A stretch of DNA of 64,000 nt from Streptomyces collinus. Its GTDB lineage: Bacteria; Actinomycetota; Actinomycetes; Streptomycetales; Streptomycetaceae. Positions 1 to 10,041 of the stretch are shown here, piece by piece. Location of the stretch: assembly GCF_031348265.1 (NCBI RefSeq), contig NZ_CP133771.1, positions 8,494,001 to 8,558,000 on the forward strand. The letters are read 5' to 3'. Below the pieces are notes generated by a model. That model made no database searches and had not been told where the DNA came from. It saw nothing but the letters and a program-made list of their open reading frames with translations. Made by a program: the position numbers and the translations under genes. Each line of letters opens with the position of its first letter. Within the stretch, counting starts at the first letter, position 1.

Positions 1-228
1 ACCATCTGCACCTTGCGCCGTGATGTTGGCCCGCGTCACCCTGCCGGTCGCCGTCAGCGAGGCGTCACAGGGTTCGAGGGTGGGCGGTTCCTCGGGAAGG
101 ACGATGCGCAGGGTGCCCGGGCCGCCGCCGACGGGGTCGGCACCCGCCACCGAACAGCCGGAGGCGGCGAGCAGGACGACGAGGGACGTGACGTTCGGAC
201 GACTGCGGGACAAGCCTGGGCCGGACAC
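1..228 (-). CDS. ABC transporter substrate-binding lipoprotein, family 5 (N-terminal part, runs off the window)
   Basis: The first 76 codons of an exported lipoprotein are present and the rest lies left of base 1. A GGAGGAA ribosome site precedes the GTG start at 228. The signal peptide ends in a lipobox (LAASGC), so the mature protein should be tethered by a diacylglyceryl cysteine. Just after it, GTLRIVLPEEPPTLEPCDAS is the usual opening of peptide/nickel-type (SBP family 5) binding proteins. It is expected to capture oligopeptides or similar solutes outside the membrane for a permease encoded beyond the window. It diverges from the GH30 gene. The family call is fairly firm; the substrate is unknown. 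Confidence 0.75.
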   Translation of the reverse strand, partial: MSGPGLSRSRPNVTSLVVLLAASGCSVAGADPVGGGPGTLRIVLPEEPPTLEPCDASLTATGRVTRANITAQGADG

Positions 229-353
229 GGTTCCTCCGCGTTCACTCGCGTGCACAACAGAGAACGCTGTTTAGATATGTGGACGATCATTATGGAGGCG
301 CCCGGCCGGAACGCGTCAAGGGGTGCGCGCCGGTTCTCAACTCGCCCCACCTC

Positions 354-382
354 TTGACGTGTTGATTGCCGTCCTAAAACAT
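354..382 (+). promoter_or_regulatory. Possible sigma70-type promoter of the GH30 gene
   Basis: TTGACG (354-359) is followed 17 bases later by AAACAT (377-382), about 50 bases before the GH30 start codon. The surrounding 206-bp divergent intergenic region holds no other clear signal. The -10 match is weak, so this is a suggestion only. Confidence 0.3.
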
Positions 383-434
383 TCGGGAAACTCGATTGAT
401 TCTGCGCGGTTCTGTTCGCTCCCGAAGGGAATCC

Positions 435-3400
435 ATGTCCAGCAGACATCGCCTCGCCCGGACGGCACTGGCGATCACCATCCCCCTGGCGCTCGGTGCG
501 GGCCTCATGGCCGTGCCGCCCGCCGCCGCTGCCGCCGATCCGCCCGCGAGTTCCGTCACGGTAGGTATCGACCCGTCCTACCGGCAGCAGGAGTTCGAAG
601 GGTGGGGGACGAGCCTCGTCTGGTTCGCCAACATCACCGGCCGCTACCCCGAACCGATCCGGCAGAAGCTCGCCGACATGCTGTTCGGCGAGGACGGACT
701 CCGCCTGAACATCGCGCGCTACAACATCGGCGGCGGCAACGCCCCCGACGTCCGCAAGGACTACATGAAGACCGGCGCGACGATGGACGGCTTCTGGAAG
801 GCGCCCGAGGGCACCACCAGGGACGACACCGACTGGTGGAACCCCGACGACCCGGGGCACTGGGACTGGTCCGCCGACCCGGGCCAGCGCTGGTGGGTGG
901 ACCGCGTCAAGAGCAAGGTGACCCGCTGGGAGGCGTTCAGCAACTCACCGCCCTGGTTCCAGACCGTCAGCGGCTACGTCTCGGGCGGCTTCGACGCGAA
1001 CACCGACCAGATACGCGCGGACCGCGTCGACGACTTCGCCACCTATCTGGTCAAGGTCACCGATCAGCTGGAGAAGAAGCACCGCATCGAGTTCGACACC
1101 ATCGCCCCGCTCAACGAGCCCAACACCAACTACTGGGGTACCCAGATCGGTCCCGACGGGCAGCCCACCGGTGGCCGCCAGGAGGGCGCGCACGCCGGCC
1201 CCGAACTCCAGCAGAAGGTCGTGCTGGCCCTGCAACGCGCACTGGGGAAGGCGAGAACCCGCGCCACGATCTCCGCGATGGACGAGACCAACCCCAGCAC
1301 CTTCGTCCGCAACTGGAACGCCTACGACAGCACCGCCCGGGCCGCCGTCGACCAGCTCAACGTGCACACCTACGGCACCGGCATGCGCACCAGCGCCCGC
1401 GACAGCGCCAAGGCCGCGGACAAGCCGTTCTGGATGAGCGAGGTCGAGGGCACCTGGGGGACCGGCACCGACTTCACCGGCATGGAACCGGGACTCGGCA
1501 TCGCCACCCGGGTCGTCGAGGACATGCGTGAACTGGAGCCGTCGGCCTGGGTGTTGTGGCAGCCGATCGAGGACTCCATCCCGCAGGCGCAGGCCGGCAA
1601 GAACTGGGGCAGCATCCACATCCCGTTCAACTGCACGGCCAAGGACACCCTGGAGACCTGCCCGGTCAAGGCCAACACCAAGTTCGACACCCTGCGCAAC
1701 TTCACCCACCACATCCGCCCCGGCGACCACTTCGTCAAGTCCGACGACCCCTCCAGCGTCGCCGCCGTGCGCAAGTCCGGCCGTGGAGCGACGGTGGTGC
1801 ACGTCAACAACGGCACGACCCCGCGCGCGGTGACGGTGGACCTCTCGAAGTTCCGGCGGGTCGCTCCCGGCGCCACTGTGACCCCCATCGTGACCAGCGC
1901 CGACGGCGCACTCGTCCGCGGCACTCCCGTCAGGGTGAAGAACGACTCGGCCACCGTGACCGTCCCGGCCAAGTCGGTCACCACCCTCCTCGTCGACGGC
2001 GTGTCCGGCACCGCCGCCGACGCCGGGCTCGTCCAGCCCGGCCATGTCTACCGCCTCCAGGGCACCCAGAGCGGCAAGTCCCTCACACCGTCCGCCGACG
2101 GCGACGGCGTCGTCGTCCGTACGGCCGACCCCGCCGCCGGGTCCCAGCTGTGGAGGGTGAAGCAGCTGACCCGCGGCGACGGCAACCGTGAACGCTACGC
2201 CCTCGTCAACGCCGCGAACGGCAGGCGTCTGGCCGTACGCGACGACGAGGCCGTACTCGAAGACGGGGCCACACCGGCCGCCCAGTGGATCATGTCCACC
2301 ACCGGCGACGGCACCTGGACCTTCGTCAACGCCGTGACGGGCCGCCTCCTCGACGTCGTCGGGCAGTCGACCGCGGACGGCGCCCGCGTCTCGGCGCACC
2401 TCCCGACCTCGGGTGCGAACCAGCGCTGGGGAGTGACCGACGAGACGGTGCTCCGTACGGAGCCGGCGAAGGCGTTCACCGTGCCCGGGCGCGCTCCCGT
2501 ACTGCCCGAAACCGTGACACCCGTCTTCCGTGACGGCGCCCGGGGCGCGCTCCCCGTGCAGTGGACGCCGCCCTCCGACGCACGCTGGCGCAAGCCCGGG
2601 ACGGTACGCGTCAAGGGCCGGGCCACCGACGCCCTCGGCCGGACCGTCCCGGCCGAAGCGGTGGTCACCGTGGACACCATCGCCGCCACCCTCCCGGCCC
2701 GCGCCAAGGCCTACACCGGCGGACGGCCCTCGCTGCCCGCCACGGTGACCGGCGTGGGACGGCACGGCGGCACCGCCGAACTCCCGGTCACCTGGGAGCC
2801 CGCACCCGAAGGCGCCTTCGACGACACCGGCGTGGTGACCCTGCGCGGCACGGCCCGGGTCCCGGGCGCGGACACGGCCGCGGCGACCGTACGCGTCCAG
2901 GTCACCGCACCCCGGGAGACCGACGCCGGGCGCGAGGAGGGCGTGACGGTGGGCGCCACCTACACCGAGAGCGGCTACTCCGCCGAGGGCCTGCGCAACG
3001 GCACCACGTCCGAGAAGGCCTGGTCGAACTGGAAGTCCGGCACGAAGAACCCCTCCGACACCATCACCTTCACGCTGCCGGAAGCCCGCGATGTGAGCCG
3101 GGTCGTGACCCACTTCCACCGTGACGGCACCAACGTCAGCTTCGCGGAGTCCCTCAAGGTGCAGGTGCGGGGCTCCGACGGCACCTGGTCCGACGCGAGC
3201 GACCAGGTCGCCGTCGGCACCGAGGGGACGCCCGTGGCCGACGTGCCGGTGCGCGCGGCCGGACCGGCGACGGGCGTGCGCGTGGTGATGACGGCCCGTC
3301 CGGGCGGCTACATCACCCTCGGGGAGATCGAGGTCCTCGCCAAGGCGCCGGGCGCTTCCGCCGACGCCGCGGCCGCGTCGATCGCGGTGGACGGCAAGCC

Positions 3401-3611
3401 CCTGAGCGGCTTCGATCCGGACCGGACGAGCTACCGGGTGGTGGTCGACCGCCCGGACCGCGCCGGGATCACCGCCACACCGCGTGACCCCTACGCGAAG
3501 GTGACGGTCCGCAAAGACACGGCCGGGGGCAGGACGGTCCACACCGTCTCCGTGACCGGTGAGGACGGCTCACGGACACGGGAGTACCGGATCGAGCTGA
3601 CCCGCCGCTGA
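435..3611 (+). CDS. Secreted multimodular GH30-family glycoside hydrolase (endo-beta-1,6-galactanase-like)
   Basis: This 1058-residue exported glycanase starts at the ATG at 435, after AGGGAA. Residues 1-33 are a Sec signal peptide. A GH30 barrel follows (about 45-375), with the likely acid/base Glu228 in APLNEPN and nucleophile Glu336 in FWMSEVEG, then the family's side beta-sandwich. The C-terminal half is all accessory: a ricin-type beta-trefoil (about 530-665), two bacterial Ig-like repeats (about 675-830), a discoidin/F5-8C-like module (about 837-965) and a cadherin-like beta-sandwich (about 980-1058). GH30 covers beta-1,6-galactanases, beta-1,6-glucanases and xylanases. The barrel looks most like the galactanase subfamily, which would target arabinogalactan side chains of plants. 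Substrate is inferred. The gene stands alone and ends in a strong hairpin. Confidence 0.85.
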   Translation: MSSRHRLARTALAITIPLALGAGLMAVPPAAAAADPPASSVTVGIDPSYRQQEFEGWGTSLVWFANITGRYPEPIRQKLADMLFGEDGLRLNIARYNIGGGNAPDVRKDYMKTGATMDGFWKAPEGTTRDDTDWWNPDDPGHWDWSADPGQRWWVDRVKSKVTRWEAFSNSPPWFQTVSGYVSGGFDANTDQIRADRVDDFATYLVKVTDQLEKKHRIEFDTIAPLNEPNTNYWGTQIGPDGQPTGGRQEGAHAGPELQQKVVLALQRALGKARTRATISAMDETNPSTFVRNWNAYDSTARAAVDQLNVHTYGTGMRTSARDSAKAADKPFWMSEVEGTWGTGTDFTGMEPGLGIATRVVEDMRELEPSAWVLWQPIEDSIPQAQAGKNWGSIHIPFNCTAKDTLETCPVKANTKFDTLRNFTHHIRPGDHFVKSDDPSSVAAVRKSGRGATVVHVNNGTTPRAVTVDLSKFRRVAPGATVTPIVTSADGALVRGTPVRVKNDSATVTVPAKSVTTLLVDGVSGTAADAGLVQPGHVYRLQGTQSGKSLTPSADGDGVVVRTADPAAGSQLWRVKQLTRGDGNRERYALVNAANGRRLAVRDDEAVLEDGATPAAQWIMSTTGDGTWTFVNAVTGRLLDVVGQSTADGARVSAHLPTSGANQRWGVTDETVLRTEPAKAFTVPGRAPVLPETVTPVFRDGARGALPVQWTPPSDARWRKPGTVRVKGRATDALGRTVPAEAVVTVDTIAATLPARAKAYTGGRPSLPATVTGVGRHGGTAELPVTWEPAPEGAFDDTGVVTLRGTARVPGADTAAATVRVQVTAPRETDAGREEGVTVGATYTESGYSAEGLRNGTTSEKAWSNWKSGTKNPSDTITFTLPEARDVSRVVTHFHRDGTNVSFAESLKVQVRGSDGTWSDASDQVAVGTEGTPVADVPVRAAGPATGVRVVMTARPGGYITLGEIEVLAKAPGASADAAAASIAVDGKPLSGFDPDRTSYRVVVDRPDRAGITATPRDPYAKVTVRKDTAGGRTVHTVSVTGEDGSRTREYRIELTRR

Positions 3612-3615
3612 ACAC

Positions 3616-3653
3616 ACGGAGAGCGCGGGGCCCGCACGCCCCGCGCTCTCCGT
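3616..3653. terminator. Bidirectional terminator between the GH30 gene and gap
   Basis: A perfect 15-bp stem (3616-3630 with 3639-3653) and an 8-base loop lie between two convergent genes. It begins 5 bases after the GH30 stop codon and ends 9 bases before the gap stop. There is no long U run, as is usual for Streptomyces terminators. Confidence 0.85.
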
Positions 3654-3662
3654 CTTCCGGGG

Positions 3663-5108
3663 TCAGACCGCCGGGGCCGGGTACGTCGGGTACTCCACGC
3701 CGGACACGTGCTGCACGACACGGATGACCTGGCAGGAGTAGCCGAACTCGTTGTCGTACCACAGGTAGAGGATCGCGTTGTCGCCGTCGACCTTGGTGGC
3801 GCCGGCGTCGACGATCGAGGCGTGGCGCGAGCCGATGAAGTCGCTGGAGACCGCGTCGGGGGCCGTGGTGAAGTCGATCTGACGCTTGAGCGGCGAGGTC
3901 AGGGAGACGTCGCGGAGGTGGTCGAGGACCTCCTCGCGGGTGGTCTCCCGGCCGAGCCGCAGGCTGAGGATCGCGATCGAGACGTCCGGCACCGGGACGC
4001 GGATCGAGCTGCCGGTGATGGGCGCCTTGAGGTCGGGCAGCGCCTTGGCGACGGCGGAGGCGGCACCGGTCTCGGTGATGACCATGTTGAGCGGCGCGGA
4101 CCGGCCGCGGCGGTCGGCCTTGTGGTAGTTGTCCAGCAGGTTCTGGTCGTTGGTGAACGAGTGAACCGTCTCGACGTGGCCGCGCAGGACCCCGAACTCG
4201 TCGTCCATCGCCTTCAGCGGCGGCACGATCGCGTTCGTGGTGCAGGACGCGCAGGACAGGATCTGCTCGTCCGGCTTGATGGTGTCGTGATTGACGCCGT
4301 GCACGATGTTGGGGACGTCACCCTTGCCGGGCGCGGTCAGTACGACCTTGTCGATACCGGGGCGCAGGTGCTCGGACAGGCCCGCGCGGTCGCGCCACTT
4401 GCCGGTGTTGTCGATGAGGATGGCGTCCTTGATGCCGTACGCCGTGTAGTCGATCTCGGACGGGTCGTTCGCGTAGATCACCTTGATCGCGTTGCCGTTG
4501 GCGACGATCGTGCTGTTCGCCTCGTCGACGGTGATCGTGCCCTGGAACTGACCGTGGATCGAGTCGCGGCGCAGCAGCGAGGCACGCTTGACGATGTCCT
4601 GCTCGCCGCCCCCGCGCACCACGATGGCCCGCAGCCGCAGACCGTTGCCCGAGCCGGACTTCTCGATGAGCAGCCGGGCGACGAGCCGGCCGATGCGGCC
4701 GAAGCCGTAGAGGACGACGTCCCGGCCCTCACGGCGCTCGATCTTGTCGGCGCCCGTGGCACCGGCGACGGCCTCGGCGGTGAACTCCGCGACCGACAGA
4801 CCGCGGTCGTCCTCGCGGTACGTCGCGGCGAGCATGCCGATGTCGATCTGGGACGGCCCGAGGTCGAGCTGGGCGAGAGTCTGCAGGAACGGGAGGGTCT
4901 CGGTGACCGAGAGCTCCGCGCCGGCGATCTGCCGGGCGAACCGGTGGGTCTTGAGGATGCTGACCACCGACTTGTTCACCAGGGAGCGGCTGTGCAGCAG
5001 GACCGTCACGTCCCGCTCCCGGTGCAGCTTCCCGATGATCGGGATCATCGACTCCGCGATCTCCTCGCGGTTCTTCCAGTTGGTGAACGAGTCGTCGTTG
5101 AGAGTCAC
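3663..5108 (-). CDS. gap: Glyceraldehyde-3-phosphate dehydrogenase, long (481-residue) form
   Basis: This NAD(P)-dependent enzyme interconverts glyceraldehyde-3-phosphate and 1,3-bisphosphoglycerate in the cytosol. The Rossmann motif YGFGRIGR begins near residue 130. The catalytic cysteine is Cys289 in SCASCTTN, and the C-terminal WYDNEFGYS signature is intact. Ordinary GAPDH is about 330-340 residues. This one carries an extra N-terminal segment of about 125 residues that is helix-rich and contains no familiar domain, as in the long second GAPDH of some actinomycetes and proteobacteria. It stands alone on its strand, so it is not part of a glycolytic gap-pgk-tpi cluster. An alternative or gluconeogenic role is an inference. 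Confidence 0.92.
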   Translation of the reverse strand: MTLNDDSFTNWKNREEIAESMIPIIGKLHRERDVTVLLHSRSLVNKSVVSILKTHRFARQIAGAELSVTETLPFLQTLAQLDLGPSQIDIGMLAATYREDDRGLSVAEFTAEAVAGATGADKIERREGRDVVLYGFGRIGRLVARLLIEKSGSGNGLRLRAIVVRGGGEQDIVKRASLLRRDSIHGQFQGTITVDEANSTIVANGNAIKVIYANDPSEIDYTAYGIKDAILIDNTGKWRDRAGLSEHLRPGIDKVVLTAPGKGDVPNIVHGVNHDTIKPDEQILSCASCTTNAIVPPLKAMDDEFGVLRGHVETVHSFTNDQNLLDNYHKADRRGRSAPLNMVITETGAASAVAKALPDLKAPITGSSIRVPVPDVSIAILSLRLGRETTREEVLDHLRDVSLTSPLKRQIDFTTAPDAVSSDFIGSRHASIVDAGATKVDGDNAILYLWYDNEFGYSCQVIRVVQHVSGVEYPTYPAPAV

Positions 5109-5265
5109 GAGTCCATCTTTCGAGCTAGGCGGCGCTCATATGTTAAACCGTCGATTTCCGGGTCATGAACGGGGGCCTCCGATGCGTTCGGCGGCCGCTC
5201 CGCGCGCCCCTCGGAGCAGGTCCTGAGACGATCGAAAGAGGGTCTTCCATGCGAAAGGGGTGCAC

Positions 5266-6132
5266 ATGGACTACGACTCCGTGGCCGACGAGCTGTACGC
5301 CCTGCGCCCGGAGGAGTTCACCGCCGCCCGCGCCTCCGCCATGGCCTCCGCCCGCACCGCCGGCGACCGGGAACTCGCCGCACGGATCGGGGCGTTGCGC
5401 AAGCCCAGCCTCGCCGCCTGGGTCAGCAACCTGCTGGTCCGCAGCAGCCCCGGCGAGGTCGAGCCCCTGCTGCGCCTGGGGGAGGGGCTGCGGCAGGCCC
5501 ATCAGGACCTGGACGGCGCGCAGCTGCGTGAGCTGAGCCGCCGGCAGCACGCGCTCATCCGGGCCCTGTCCCTGCAGGCCCGGCAGCTCGCGAAAGAGGC
5601 CGGCCATCCGATCGGCGAGGGCGTGCAGCGCGAGGTCGAGAACACCCTGCACGCCGTCCTGGCCGACCCCGAGGCCGCTCGCGCCTGGGCGGGCGCCCGC
5701 CTGACCAAGCCGCTGGACGCGGCCGTCGGCTTTCCCGCCGTGGCCGAGGGCGCCCGGCCGCAGCGCCCCGCGCCCGCCCCCGCCCCCTCCCGCCCGGGCA
5801 GGAAGGCGAGCGAGCAGCAGCGACGCCGGCTGGATCGGGCCCGGAAGGAGGCCGAAGCCACCGAGCGGGAACTGCGGGGGCTGCGGGACGAGGCGGCGGC
5901 GGCAGATCGGGCGGCGGGGGAGGCGAAGCGGCAGGTGGACGCCCTCCAGCGGCAGGTGGAGGAGCTCACCGGCGAGCTGGAACGGGTCAGGAGCGAACAC
6001 CAGCAGGCCCGCTTCGCCGAACGGACGGCCCGGGAACGGGCACGCACGGCCGGCCGCCGGGTCCGTGAGGCCGGCCGCAAGGCCGCGACGGCCGCTGATC
6101 GGCTCGAACGCCTCACCTCATCGGACGCCTGA
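5266..6132 (+). CDS. Conserved actinobacterial coiled-coil protein of unknown function
   Basis: This 288-residue soluble protein starts at the ATG at 5266, preceded by GAAAGGGG; an in-frame GTG lies two codons upstream. The N-terminal 160 residues are helical and rich in Ala, Arg and Glu, with a recognisable actinobacterial opening (YALRPEEFTAAR). A proline/alanine linker follows (about 163-178). The last 110 residues form a long charged coiled coil of Arg/Glu/Ala heptads. There is no signal peptide, membrane segment or catalytic motif. It lies between gap and fur and shares no operon with either. A structural or nucleic-acid-associated role is possible but not shown by the sequence. Confidence 0.75.
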   Translation: MDYDSVADELYALRPEEFTAARASAMASARTAGDRELAARIGALRKPSLAAWVSNLLVRSSPGEVEPLLRLGEGLRQAHQDLDGAQLRELSRRQHALIRALSLQARQLAKEAGHPIGEGVQREVENTLHAVLADPEAARAWAGARLTKPLDAAVGFPAVAEGARPQRPAPAPAPSRPGRKASEQQRRRLDRARKEAEATERELRGLRDEAAAADRAAGEAKRQVDALQRQVEELTGELERVRSEHQQARFAERTARERARTAGRRVREAGRKAATAADRLERLTSSDA

Positions 6133-6256
6133 TCGACGGACCGGCGCGGCGGTGCGTGCCGCCCAACGCCTGCCGGGGCGTCATCATGTGGCTGTGACTC
6201 AACTCACACCCCTCAAGTAAGCCGTCCCACACGGCTCCACACGCACGACACCAAAA

Positions 6257-6303
6257 TTGAACCGTTCGTTTTCTTGAACCAGTCGTGTTTGTGTGGCTAG
6301 GTT
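6257..6303 (+). promoter_or_regulatory. fur-katG promoter with repeated TTGAACC elements; leaderless start
   Basis: Two direct TTGAACC elements (6257-6263 and 6274-6280) precede the gene. The second supplies a -35 (TTGAAC), and TAGGTT at 6298-6303 is the -10 with an 18-base spacer. Six bases separate the -10 from the ATG and there is no Shine-Dalgarno, so the transcript should begin at or beside the start codon. The repeated element in the -35 region is a good candidate for autoregulation by the encoded Fur protein, as known for FurS/CatR-type genes. Confidence 0.6.
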
Positions 6304-6309
6304 GTCCGC

Positions 6310-6747
6310 ATGACCGCATCCGGGAACCCGACCACCGCCGAGGAGCTGCGCGGTGCCGGCCTGAGGGTGACGGCCGCCCGCGTCGCGCTGCTCGAAGCCG
6401 TACGGGACGGTGACCACCTCGGTGCCGAGGCCATCGCCTCCGAGGTGCGCGGCCGCGTGGGCCACATCTCCGTCCAAGCCGTCTACGAGGGGTTGCACGC
6501 CCTCACCGCGGCGGGGCTGATACGCCGCCTCGACCCACCCGGGAGCCCGGCGCTCTACGAGGGGCGGGTCGGTGACAACCACCACCACCTCGTGTGCCGG
6601 TCGTGCGGATCCGTCGCCGACGTCGACTGCGCGGTGGGCCATGCCCCCTGCCTGACCGCGTCCGACGACCGCGGCTTCGCCGTCGACGAGGCCGAGGTCA
6701 TCTACTGGGGCCTGTGCCCCGCCTGCTCCACCGCTCGCAGTTCCTGA
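6310..6747 (+). CDS. furS: Fur-family peroxide-responsive repressor (FurS/CatR type)
   Basis: This 145-residue metal-dependent repressor has a winged-helix DNA-binding half (1-85) and a dimerisation half. The metal-site sequence DNHHHLVCRSCG provides His ligands and the first zinc Cys pair; CPAC near the C-terminus gives the second. It lies 68 bases upstream of a catalase-peroxidase gene in the same direction. In Streptomyces this exact pair (furS-cpeB, or catR-type) is autoregulated: oxidation or loss of metal releases the repressor and induces both genes. The start codon is leaderless. The symbol follows that established pairing; furA would be an equally fair name. Confidence 0.88.
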   Translation: MTASGNPTTAEELRGAGLRVTAARVALLEAVRDGDHLGAEAIASEVRGRVGHISVQAVYEGLHALTAAGLIRRLDPPGSPALYEGRVGDNHHHLVCRSCGSVADVDCAVGHAPCLTASDDRGFAVDEAEVIYWGLCPACSTARSS

Positions 6748-6798
6748 GCACGTGATCCACCCGAGCACCGTGATCCACCCGAGCACCGTGATCCACCC
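6746..6798 (+). repeat. Three tandem copies of an 18-bp unit between fur and katG
   Basis: GAGCACCGTGATCCACCC occurs at 6763-6780 and 6781-6798, and once with a single-base deletion at 6746-6762. The first copy overlaps the fur stop codon, and the last ends 17 bases before the katG ATG. The array fills nearly all of the intercistronic gap and is directly visible. Confidence 0.97.
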
Positions 6799-6815
6799 CG
6801 TCCGGAAGGATTTCC

Positions 6816-9035
<2,220 letters not shown>

Positions 9036-9051
9036 TCACCTCCGCATGACA

Positions 9052-9082
9052 GGACGCCCCGGGCCCTCGGCCCGGGGCGTCC
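9052..9082 (+). terminator. Terminator of fur-katG
   Basis: A perfect 14-bp GC stem (9052-9065 with 9069-9082) with a 3-base loop lies 16 bases beyond the katG stop codon. Confidence 0.88.
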
Positions 9083-9200
9083 CGCGTTGTCCCGGCAGCG
9101 TTGCCTGAGGGATCGTCAAAAGCACTTCAAGGTAAGAACATCACTTACCCAACTCTCACCATGAAAGGGCAAGGAACGCGCCCACGCCCGGAACCGGGCA

Positions 9201-9206
9201 TACGTT
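9201..9206 (+). promoter_or_regulatory. -10 box of a probable leaderless promoter (carbonic anhydrase)
   Basis: TACGTT ends six bases before the GTG start at 9213 and no Shine-Dalgarno is present, which is the usual geometry of a Streptomyces leaderless transcript. No convincing -35 is seen. Confidence 0.45.
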
Positions 9207-9212
9207 CGGGCC

Positions 9213-9995
9213 GTGAACACAGATTCCGCTGCCCATAGAGGCGCCGGCCGTGCACCGCACCCCTCCGCCGCTGCACGGCCCACCACCGGCGGTACCGTCC
9301 GCCGCACCCTGCTGCGCACCGCCCTGACCGGGGCCGCAGCGCTCGGTGCGGGCCTCGGCGCCGCCCGGCCGGCCACCGCCGCCGCCCCCACCCGGGACAC
9401 CCGCCCCAGGCCCGGCACCCCCGCCGAAGCCCTGCGGGAACTGGCCGCCGGCAACCGCCGCTGGCGCGCCTTCCGGGAACGCCACCCGCACGAGGACCCC
9501 GCCCTGCGCCGGACGCTGGCCACCGGCCAGCACCCCTTCGCGGTCGTCCTCGGCTGCATCGACTCGCGCGTGCCCCCGGAACTCGTCTTCGACCAGGGCC
9601 TCGGCGACCTGATGACCGTGCGCACCGCCGGTGAGGTGCTGGACGAGGCCGTTCTCGGCAGCGTCGCCTACGGTGTCCTGGAACTCGCCATTCCCCTGGT
9701 CGTCGTCCTCGGACACCAGTCGTGCGGCGCGGTCCGGGCCGCAGTCGAGGCGGAGGAGTCCGGGACGAAACTGCCCGCCCACATGCAGTACCTCGTCGAC
9801 CAGATAGGCCCGGCCATCGACCACGGCAAGGAAGGGGACGCCCGGATCGACGCGACCGTGAGCGCCAACGTCCGGCTCGTGCGCTCCCGGCTGGCCGCCG
9901 AGCCCGAACTGGCCGCCAGGATCGGCACGGGCAAGCTGGCGATCGTCGGTGCCCGCTACGAACTGACCACCCAGGCGGTCCACCGCCTGGCCTGA
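9213..9995 (+). CDS. Tat-exported beta-class carbonic anhydrase
   Basis: This 260-residue zinc enzyme interconverts CO2 and bicarbonate. The N-terminus carries a twin-arginine signal (VRRTLLRTALTG) after about 28 extra residues, ending near the AAAP stretch at about residue 60, so it should be exported folded. The beta-CA zinc set is intact: Cys115 with Asp117 in GCIDSR, and His168 and Cys171 in GHQSC. Most bacterial beta-CAs are cytosolic, but exported versions with Tat leaders are found in actinomycetes. The gene is monocistronic and ends at a hairpin shared with the convergent neighbour. Confidence 0.9.
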   Translation: MNTDSAAHRGAGRAPHPSAAARPTTGGTVRRTLLRTALTGAAALGAGLGAARPATAAAPTRDTRPRPGTPAEALRELAAGNRRWRAFRERHPHEDPALRRTLATGQHPFAVVLGCIDSRVPPELVFDQGLGDLMTVRTAGEVLDEAVLGSVAYGVLELAIPLVVVLGHQSCGAVRAAVEAEESGTKLPAHMQYLVDQIGPAIDHGKEGDARIDATVSANVRLVRSRLAAEPELAARIGTGKLAIVGARYELTTQAVHRLA

Positions 9996-10002
9996 CCACC
10001 CG

Positions 10003-10033
10003 CCCGGTCCGCTGCGCGAGGCAGCGGACCGGG
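10003..10033. terminator. Bidirectional terminator between convergent genes
   Basis: A perfect 13-bp stem (10003-10015 with 10021-10033) with loop GCGAG lies 8 bases after the carbonic anhydrase stop and 9 bases before the stop of the opposing gene. Confidence 0.9.
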
Positions 10034-10041
10034 CCGCTCCA

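Noticed and set aside
54..860. 268-codon minus-strand frame over the GH30 promoter and start
   Set aside because: It is antisense to the clearly coding GH30 gene and lacks family similarity; the real minus-strand gene is the lipoprotein starting at 228 in another frame.
945..3542. 865-codon minus-strand frame antisense to the GH30 gene
   Set aside because: Long antisense frames are common in high-GC DNA, and the composition (Gly/Val/Arg/His runs) is typical of a shadow.
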